Under the pieces are notes generated by a model. It worked only from the letters and a program-made list of their open reading frames with translations. It was not told the origin of the DNA and ran no database searches. Shown here in pieces: positions 55,401 through 64,000 of a stretch of DNA of 64,000 nucleotides. The translations under genes and the position numbers were made by a program. The DNA comes from Anodontia alba. Lineage: Eukaryota > Mollusca > Bivalvia > Lucinida > Lucinidae. The DNA lies in NCBI GenBank assembly GCA_964016985.1, contig OZ024823.1, positions 68,241,925 through 68,305,924 of the forward strand, in the 5' to 3' direction. The first letter of the stretch is position 1. Each line of letters opens with the position of its first letter.

Positions 55401-55885
55401 TTACCCCAATAAACATACAGCAAGTTCCTTTACCTTTACAAGGCATTTATTTTTGCTATTATTTCTGAATATTCTCACAAATTCAAAGTATTTGCAAATA
55501 TTGTGTATCCTGTACAACTTATCACATCAGTAGTAATTATTAGATGATTTTGACAAAAATAAAAAAAATAAATAAAAGAACATGCAAAAATAAAATCATT
55601 CACAGTACACTTATTTTTGTTTTCACTTATTATTTTGGTCTCATTTCAAACTATCTTTGCTTCATTTTACTTTGCTCTCGTTCAATATATCCATGATATC
55701 AATTGAAATACACTAAATTTAGAAATGGCTGTTTGGTCTGGGGATTTGCCATCTCCTCTGAAGGCTATTTTTGTGTATAGCATAAGTTTAGAACCATGTA
55801 TGCTAATGTTTTGAAATTTAAAATTATATATGGATTCCTCATGAAAAAAATAAGTGAGCTGTATTTTTTTCTTATCCATATGATC
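55401..55885. other. AT-rich spacer with a partial 316-bp unit
   Basis: No gene. 55760-55880 is a fragment of the 316-bp family. Confidence 0.6.
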
Positions 55886-57340
55886 TCCTATTTTTAGCTC
55901 ACCTGAGCCAAAGGCTCAAGGTGAGCTTTTTTGACCGGTCTTCCTCTGTCGTTCGTCTGTCAACAATTTACTTAAAAAACATCTCCTCCTAAACCGGTGA
56001 ATGGATTTTGAAATAATTTTACAGGAATGTTCCTTGGGTGACCCTCTACCAAAATTGCCTAAATGGTTCCGCTCCGCTAAACAAAATGGCCACCAGAACT
56101 AAAAATAGAAAAACCTTTAAACGACATCTCCTATGCCAGTGGCACGATTTCAAAATAATTTCACAGAAATGTTCCTCTAATGCCCTTTACCAAAATTGCT
56201 AAAATGGTTCCACTCTGCTAAACAAAATGGCCGTCAGAGCTAAAAATAGAAAAACCTTTAAACAGCATCTCCTCTAAGGCCTATGACCAGACTTCAAAAT
56301 AATTTCACAGAAATGTTCCTCATATGACCCTTTACTAAAATTGCTAAAATGGTTCTGTTTGGCTGAACAAAATGGCCACCAGAGCTAAAAATAGAAAAAG
56401 GGCATAGATTCATGCGTCTATCAACAATCTACTTAAGAGACATCTCCTCCTAAACTGGTTAATGGATTTTAAAATGATTATACAGGACTGAATTTTGAGT
56501 GACCCTCTACCAAAATTGCTAAAATGGTTCCGCTCGGCTGAACAAAATAGCCGCCAGAGCTAAAAAAAAAAAAACTTTTAAAGGACATCTCCTCCCAGGC
56601 TAATGGCCCGATTTCAAAATAATTTCACAGACATGTTCCTCAAATGCCCCTTTACCAAAATTGCTAAACTGGTTCTGCTCCGCTGAACAAAATGGCCACC
56701 AGAGCTAATAATAGAAAAACCTTTAAACAGCATCTACTCTTAGGCCTATGACCGGATTTCAAAATAATTTCACAGAAATGTTCCTCTTATGTCCCTTGAC
56801 CAAAATTGCTAAAATGGTTCCCTTTGCCTTAACAAAATGGCCACCAGAGCTAAAAATAGAAAAAGGGCATAGACTCATGCGTGTGTCAACAATTTACTTA
56901 AAAGACATCTCCTCCTAATCCGGTCAATGGATTTTGAAATAATTTTACAGGAATGTTTCTTGAGTGACCCTCTACAAAATTGCTAAAATGGTGCCATTCT
57001 GCTAAACAAAATGGCATCCTGAGCAAAAAAAAAAGAAAGAAAAAAAAAAAAAAATCTTTAGACAACGTCTCCTCCTAGGCCAAGGGCCCGATTTCAAAAT
57101 AATTTCACAGAAATGTTCCTCCAATTCCCCTTTACCAAAATTGCTAAAATGGTTCTGCTCTGCTGAACAAAATGGCCACCAGAGCTAAAAATAGAAAAAC
57201 ATTTAAACAACACCTCCTCCTAGGCCTATGGTCAAATTTCAAAATAATTTCGCCGAAACGTTCCTCTCATTAAGTCATATTCTGCTTGAGTGCTGTGATA
57301 CTCAGGTGAGCAATATAGGGCCATCGTGGCCCTCTTGTAG
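55886..57340 (+). repeat. Hairpin-bounded repeat with ~145-bp core units
   Basis: It begins with a hairpin AGCTCACCTGAGCC / GGCTCAAGGTGAGCT (about 55896-55928) and ends with ACTCAGGTGAGC followed by AGGGCCATCGTGGCCCT (about 57300-57335). Between them are about eight units with AACAAAATGGCC anchors about 145 bp apart, each with ATCTCCTCCTA and CAAAATTGCTAAAATGG. Confidence 0.9.
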
Positions 57341-59240
57341 AGTTATTTTCCTATTTATAAAATAACATTGAAATCTCGTTAGCAAGATATCTCAAAACGT
57401 ATTTGAGCTAGAGCCTTGATATTTGATATATTGATTGGGACTGAGGAGGAGATCAACTGATTAAATTTTCAATCAATTAAATGAATTATTGTTGGAGTTA
57501 TGGCCCTTTGTAATTTTAGGCTATTTAATCTTGTTATCTTTCATGTGCACAGCATAAGTTTAGAACCATGTATGCTAATGTTTTGAAATTTCATATATGG
57601 ATTCCTCATGAAAAAATATGTATCCTGTATTTTTTTTCTTATCCGAATTATCTCCCATTTTAGAGTTATTTCCCTTATAATAAAATAACATTGAAATCTC
57701 GTTGGCAAGATATCTCAAAAGGTATTCGAGCTAGGGCCTTGATATTTGGTAAACTGATTGGGACTGAGGAGGAGATCACCTGATTAAATTTTGAACCAAT
57801 CAAATGAAGTATTTGAGTTATGGCCCTTTGCAACTTTTGGCAATTTAATGTTGTTGCCTTCTTTTGCATAGCATAACTTTAAACCCATGTATGCTAATGT
57901 TTTGATATTTCATATATGGATTCCTCGTGAAAAAATAGGTGACCTGTAATTTTTTTTCTTATCCGAATTATCTCCCATTTTATTTCCCTTTTAATAAAAT
58001 AACATTGAAATCTCGTTAGCAAGATATCTCAAAAAGTATTTGAGCTAGATCCTTGATATTTGGTGTACTGATTTGGACTGAGGAGAAGATTACCTGATCA
58101 AAAGTTCAACCATTTAAATGAAATGTTGTTGGAGTTATGGCCCTTTGCAATTTTTTGGCTGTTTAATATTGCTTTATTGTGCATAGCATAAGTTTAGAAT
58201 CATGTATGCTAATGTTTTGAAATTTCATATATGGATTCCTCATGAAAAAAAAATATGACCTATATTTTTTTTCTTATCTGAATTAACTCCCATTTGAGAG
58301 TTATTTCCCTTTTAATAAAATAACATTGAAATCCCATTAGCAAGATATCTCAAAAAGAATTTGAGCTAGAGCCTTGATATTTGGTGTACTGATTGGGACT
58401 GAGGAGGAGATCTATTCTTTAATTTTTCAACCAAATAAATGAAATGTGGTTGGAGTTATGACCCTTTGCAATTTTAGGCTATTTAATCTTGTTGCTTTCA
58501 TGTGCAGAGCATAAGTTTAGAACCATGTATGCTAATGTTTTGAAATTTCATATTTGGATTCTTCATGAAAAAATAGGTGACCTGTATTTTTTTTCTTATC
58601 CGAATTATCTCCCATTTTAGAGTTATTTCCCTTTTAATAAAATAACATTGAAATCTCGTTAGCAAGGTATCTCATTTGAGCTAGAGCCTTGATATTTGTT
58701 ATACTGATTGGGACTGAGAAGGAGATCACCTGATTAAATGTTCAACCAATTAAATGAAATGTTTTTGGAGTTATGGCCCTTTGCAATTTTTGGCCATTTA
58801 ATGTTGTTGCTTTCTTTTGCATAGCATAACTTTAAACCCATGTCTGCTAATGTTTTGAAATTTCATATATGGATTCCTCATGAAAAAATAGGTGACCCTT
58901 ATTTTTTTTTTCTTATCCGAATTATCTCCCATTTTATTTCCCTATTAATAAAATAACATTGAAATCTCGTTATCAAGATATCTCAAAAAGTATTTGAGCT
59001 AGAGCCTTGATATTTGGTATACTGATTTGGACTGGGGAGGAGATCACCTGATTAAATGCTAAACCATTCAAATGAAATGTTGCCCTTTGCAATTTTTTGG
59101 CTGTTTAATATTGCTTTATTGTGCATAGCATAAGTTTAGAATCATGTATGCTAATGTTTTGAAATTTTATGTATGGATTCCTCATGAAAAAATAGGTGAC
59201 CTGTATTTTTTTTCTTATCCAAATTATCTCCCATTTTAAC
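57341..59240 (+). repeat. ~316-bp tandem array
   Basis: About six units with GCATAGCATAA(C/G)TTTAGAA anchors near 57549, 57867, 58183, 58508, 58819 and 59123. Units carry CTTATCCGAATTATCTCCC and GAGTTATGGCCCTTTGCAA. Confidence 0.93.
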
Positions 59241-59640
59241 TGCACAATACATTAACCTATAGATAATGTGCTATTCTATTCTGTATTTCACACCTTCCAC
59301 AGAAAAACGACAGTTCAGTCGTCTTATACAGTCTTAATCCAGAAGGTCCCTTAGGCAGTTACCTGTATGATGTAACTCTTCCCGCTTAAATGATCATGTG
59401 TCAGTTTCTTTTCTGTGGACAAGAAAGCAAACAAAGGATTTATTATCAGTGAAAGAAATCTGTATTTTATTTAACTGTCTAAATCCTTCTCTTTCTTGTC
59501 TTCCTTATTCATGCCTTTCGCTAAAAATCTTATTACTTTCAATTAATCGTACTTTGATTTCTTGCTATTATTGAGTGTTGATTTGCATCATACACTTTCG
59601 CGACTCTCGTATTTTTCTGCACAATGTTTGTGTTTGGCTC
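59241..59640. other. No gene seen
   Basis: Short unique spacer between two repeat elements. Confidence 0.5.
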
Positions 59641-61486
59641 TGCTCAGGATGAGCTATTGTGATCACTTTTCGTCCGTCCGTCCGTCCCTCCGTGCGTCCG
59701 TCTGTCCGTCCGTCCGTCCGTTAACATTTTCAAACGACTTCTCCTCTGAAGCCGCTGAGCCAATTTTGCTCAAATTTCATATGGAGCCTCCTTAGGGTGG
59801 GGGAACGAAAGATTGCTAAAATGGTCGCGGTCCGTCGACTAAGATGGCCGCCATGCCCATATATGGTAAAAACCTTTAAAAATCTTCTTCTTCATAACCG
59901 AGGATGCCTTGGGGCTGAATCTTTGCATGAATCATCGGGGACGGGAGGTCAACCAAAGTTGCTAAAAGAATTGTCGTACGTTGACGTTTGACCTTTTTAC
60001 GGCAAGTTCGCTTCCCTATGCATTTTTATGAGCTCTATACATTTGAATGGGAAAATTGTTAAGAGTTTCAAACGACTTCTCCTCAGAAGCCTCTGAGCTA
60101 ATTTTGTTCAAATTTCATATGGAGCCACCTTAGGGTGGGGAAACAAAAGATTGCTAAAATTGTCGCGGTCCGTTGACCAAGATGGCCGCCATGCCCATAT
60201 ATGTTAAAAACCTTTAAAAATCTTCTTCTCCATAACCGAGGATGCCTTGGGGCTGAATCTTTGCACGAATCATCGGGGACAAGAGGTCAACCAAAGTTGC
60301 TAAAAGAATTATCGTACGTTGACGTTTGACCTTTTTACGGCAAGGTCAAGTTCGCTTCCCTATGCATTTGTATGAGCTCTATACATTTGAATGGGAAAAT
60401 TGTAAAGAGTTTCAAACGACTTCTCCTCTGAAGCCTCTGAGCTAATTTTGTTCAAATTTCATATGGAGCCACCTTTGGGTGGGGAAACAAAAGATTGCTA
60501 AAATTGTCATGGTCAGTTGACCAAGATGGCCGCCATGTCCATATATGGTAAAAACCTTTAAAAATCTTCTTCTCCATAACCGAGGATGCCTTGGGGCTGA
60601 ATCTTTACATGAATCATCGGGGACGAGAGGTCAACCAAAGGTGCTAAAAGAATTGTCGTACGTTGATGTTTGACCTTTTTACGGCAAGGTCAAGTTCGCT
60701 TCCCTATGCATTTGTATGAGCTCTATACATTTGAATGGGAAAATTGTTAAGAGTTTCAAACAACTTATCCTCTGAAGCCTCTGAGCTAATTTTGTTCAAA
60801 TTTCATATGGAGCCACCTTAGTGTGGGGAAACAAAAGATTGCTAAAATTGTCGCGGTCCATTGACCAAGATGGCCGCCATGCCCATATATGGTAAAAACC
60901 TTTGAAAATCTTCTTCTCCAGAACCGAGAATGCCTTGGGGCTGAATCTTTGCACAAATCATCGGGAAGGAGAGGTCTACCAAAGTTGCCAAAAGAATTGT
61001 CGTACGTTGACATTTGACCTTTTTACGGCAGGATCAAGTTTGCTTCCCTATGCATTTGTATGAGCTCCATACATTTGAATAGGAAAATTGTTGAGAATTT
61101 TAAATTTCTTCTTCTCTGAAGCCACTGAGCCAAATTTGCTCAAATTTCATATTGTGCCTTCTTAAGTCAGGGGAACGAAAGATTGCTAAAATGGTCGCGG
61201 TAGGTCGACCAAGATGGCCACCATGCCCATATATGGTAAGACCCTTTAAAAATCTTCTTCTTCAGAACTGAGGATGCCTTGGGGCTAAATCTATGCACAA
61301 ATCATCAGGGACAGGAGATCTACCAAAATTGCTGAAAAGATTATCGTACGTTGACATTTGACCTTTTTACGGCAAGGTCAAGTTTGCTTCCCTATGCATT
61401 TGTATGAGCCCCATAACATTTATATGGGAAAATTGTTGAGAATTTGACGACTTCTCTGAAGCCACTGTGCAAAATTTGCTCAGATT
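59641..61486 (+). repeat. Repeat with ~345-bp units (AAGATGGCCGCCATG)
   Basis: A CGTCCGTCCGTCC tract (59672-59720) leads into about five units; AAGATGGCCGCC anchors lie at 59841, 60179, 60523, 60867 and (variant) 61211. Each unit also has GAAGCC(T/G)CTGAGC, TTTCATATGGAGCC and CCGAGGATGCCTTGGGGCTG. Confidence 0.93.
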
Positions 61487-62545
61487 TTTAGCTCACCTGA
61501 GCATGAAGTGCGCATGGTGAGCTATTGTGGTCAGTCAATGTCCATCGTCCATCATGGGTCATGCGGCGTGAACAATTGCTTTAAAGGCCTACTCTTCCTA
61601 CACCCCAGGGCCAATTGACTCGATACTTGGTAGGAAGCATCAGGGTGAAATGTAGATAAAAAATTAGCTAAAATCGTTCCGATCGGAAATCCAAGATGGC
61701 CGCTATGGCCGCCATCTTGAAAATCTTTTTCGCTTCTTCTCCTGAACCGAAAGGCCAATTGACTCCAAACTTGCTAGGAAGCATCAGGGTGACTTGTAGA
61801 TCAAATATAGCTAAAATCGTGTCGGTCCAAATTCCAAGATGGCCAGCATGGCAGCCATCTTGAAAATCTATTTTTCGCTTCTACTCCGAAACCCAAAAGC
61901 CAGTTGACTCCAAACTGGTTAGGAAACTTATAAATGGGGTGACTTATAAATCAAAAATAGCTAAAATTGTGCTGATTAGAAATCCAAGATGGCCACCATG
62001 GCAGCCATCTTGAAAAGCTATTTTTCGCTTCTTCTCCTGAACCGAAAGGCCAATTGACTCCAAACTTGCTAGGAAGCATCGGGATGACTTTTACATAAAA
62101 AATAGCTCAAATCGTGCCAATTGGAAATCCAAGATGGCCTCCATGACAGCCATCTTGAAAATCTATTTTTCGCTTCTTCTCTTAAAACTAAAAGTCAATT
62201 GACTTGAAACTTTGTAGGAAGCATCAGGGTGACTTGTAGATCAGAAAATAGCTATAATCATTCCGATCGGAAATCCAAGATGGCAGCCATCTTGAAACTC
62301 TATTTTTTGCTTCTTCTACTGCACCGAAATGCCAGTTGACCGTTGGTAGGAGGCATTGGGGGTGACTTATTTTACTTGTAACGTTTTGAAAATTTCAGCA
62401 TTTTAACCTTGTAAGCAAGATATTTCAAAAACTGTTTAAGCCATTGCCTTGTCATAAGAAGATTGGAAAAATGTTGCATGCCATCTGCATATCTGCAGTG
62501 GCGGTTTCACTCAGGTGAGCGAGTTGTGGCCCGTGGGCCTCTTGT
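61487..62545 (+). repeat. Hairpin-bounded repeat with ~147-bp core units
   Basis: It begins TTTAGCTCACCTGAGCATG and ends ACTCAGGTGAGCGAGTTGTGG then CCCGTGGGCCTCTTG. About five units have CCAAGATGG anchors near 61691, 61838, 61985, 62130 and 62275, with CCAATTGACTCCAAACTTGC and GCCATCTTGAAAATC. The short copy at 25950-26230 is the same family. Confidence 0.92.
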
Positions 62546-63220
62546 TTATTAATGTGATATGTAATAAATGGAAGAGTATGGGTAGCTTTCAACCGAGAAC
62601 TGGCTGAAGATTTCTATGGTGGAGAAGCTGATTAGTAAAGAATTTGTCAACCTTTTTAGGTTATAAGACAGTTCTTTACTGATGAGACATCACCCCACAG
62701 GGCTATACTGCCAGGGGTAGGACCCATCTGGGTTGCGTCATGGGTGCTATAAGAACTCAATAAAGTCTAAGTCAACCAGACCCATCTGGGTGGCGTCATG
62801 GGTGCTATAAGAACTCAATAAAGTCTAAGTCCACGAGGCACCAGTCACCGGTCAACCAGGCACCAGGCACCAGTCAATCTACATCAGCTTCACCAGGCAC
62901 CAGTCACTGGTCAACCAGGCACTGGCCAGCCAGGCACCAATCACCGGTCAACCGGTCACTGGTCAACCAGTCACAGGTCATCTATTCACCAATCAATTTT
63001 TCACCAGTCAATAATTCACTGGTCGCCTATTCACCAGGCAATTAATCACAGGGCACCAGTCATCGGGTATTAGTCGCCGGTCATTATGTGTGATTACTTA
63101 TGACTGGATAGCAGTCACTAGTCTCTGTACAATCTATTACTGCTCATAGAGCATCATAGACCAGGCAAGTCAATGGTTACAGGTTATAGAATGACAGCGT
63201 TGGGTTCGAATAGCTGGTAA
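62546..63220 (+). repeat. 58-bp duplication and CACCAGTCAC minisatellite
   Basis: CCCATCTGGGT(T/G)GCGTCATGG through AATAAAGTCTAAGTC occurs twice (about 62725-62774 and 62781-62832). From about 62835 to 63080 a degenerate short tandem of CACCAGTCACCGGTCAACC follows. No gene seen. Confidence 0.85.
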
Positions 63221-63225
63221 CCATC

Positions 63226-63572
63226 CAGTGCTCCAGCTAGCCCTATATAAAGGGGCAGGCCACCCCTCTTGCCCTCTCCTGCCGCCCCTCTGCGCTTCTG
63301 AAGCTGCCCTCTGCCTTATTTCAACTCCAGACATAAAACCCTACATTTTGCGGAAAATTTCAAGAAAATCGGACAAAAATTAAAAAAAAATGTGTAAATG
63401 TCAGTTTTATGTGTATACTTGTCTGAGGCATTTATTGTGGAATGGGATTATATTTTGTAACATGTCATGATACAGCATATCACATGACACATGGTGCCCT
63501 CATTCTTGTATGACCGCGTAGAAAGTGCCCTACCTGGCACCCCTTTGCCCTAAAATCCTAGCTGGAGCACTG
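63226..63572. mobile_element. 347-bp MITE, CAGTGCTCCAGCTAG ends
   Basis: Ends are CAGTGCTCCAGCTAG and its complement CTAGCTGGAGCACTG (one-base spacing difference). CCATC flanks both sides (63221-63225 and 63573-63577), a 5-bp duplication. The CAG...CTG ends fit hAT-like elements, though hAT usually makes 8 bp. There is no coding sequence. Confidence 0.82.
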
Positions 63573-63577
63573 CCATC

Positions 63578-64000
63578 TATATCATGGAATTCTGTCCAGT
63601 CATTACCGAATTAGACTTAGAATTCTAGATATATACTTGAATTATAAAGGAATCAGAATTATCTGTTACAAACAAATTCTGAATTCAATGATCAATAATA
63701 TAAAGAGTTTCAATGCTATCAATATTAGTATTGTTATTGAACATCGAACAATACTTCAAAATATTAATATTTTTCTCTTTAATAATACATTTAAAACAGA
63801 TCACCGCTTTAAGGATCCTCATCTTATTCGGCATCATTGCAAGGGATGAGCTCCATAATTTTATTTTATATTATACAAAGAAGGAAAATATAGTCGGAAC
63901 TTAATTACTTCTTCTTCTTCTACAGTCTCTCCTTGCTCTCGGTAGGCAACAGCATAGAGATTAAGAAATCAGTATAGCTATAAGAAAGAAGTGTTCGGTT
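63578..64000. other. No gene seen
   Basis: AT-rich DNA to the end of the window. Confidence 0.5.

Overview
The window is a stretch of animal nuclear DNA that is almost entirely repeats. It is AT-rich, has no operon-like gene order, and contains no gene that can be called with confidence as a host gene. The mix points to a marine invertebrate, most likely a bivalve mollusc: Penelope-like elements, a Gmr1-type Ty3/Gypsy element, a CR1/L2-group LINE with a 2A-like motif, mariner, a tRNA-derived SINE, and hairpin-bounded CGTCCGTC-rich repeats with tandem cores. The organism is an inference from the repeat types; nothing in the window proves it.

Layout. 1-11.3 kb: a graveyard bounded by a ~90-bp inverted repeat (237-328 and 11219-11313). 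It holds a Penelope-like retroelement as a partial head-to-tail tandem on the minus strand (1.06-5.74 kb) and a heavily decayed Ty3/Gypsy element, also minus (6.05-9.85 kb). 11.3-14 kb: unassigned AT-rich DNA with long homopolymers. 14-21.2 kb: a ~183-bp tandem repeat interrupted by a young 6.4-kb LTR retrotransposon whose 592-bp LTRs differ at one visible base and whose pol order is integrase before reverse transcriptase. 21.2-29 kb: microsatellites and short dispersed repeats. 29.0-32.7 kb: a minus-strand LINE with a 16-bp target duplication and a 2A-like motif. 33-42.9 kb: small inverted-repeat elements, a mariner with two nonsense codons, a LINE 3' fragment and a hAT-like MITE with an 8-bp target duplication. 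42.9-46.6 kb: a complex modular repeat. 46.9-51.2 kb: a probable 4.25-kb inverted-repeat element containing a tandem array and, inside that, a SINE head turned into a 143-bp perfect hairpin. 52-64 kb: a 62-bp minisatellite, then a run of repeat families with tandem units near 146, 145, 316, 345 and 147 bp, then a short minisatellite and a 347-bp MITE.

The only hint of a host gene is a pair of phase-compatible exon-like segments (47686-47734 and 51219-51324, plus). They are weakly supported.

Most coding sequence belongs to selfish elements carrying frameshifts and stops. The long intact frames are the 889-codon integrase-RT-RNase H frame of the Gmr1-like element and the two large LINE frames. 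Nothing was computed: identities and copy numbers come from reading the sequence.
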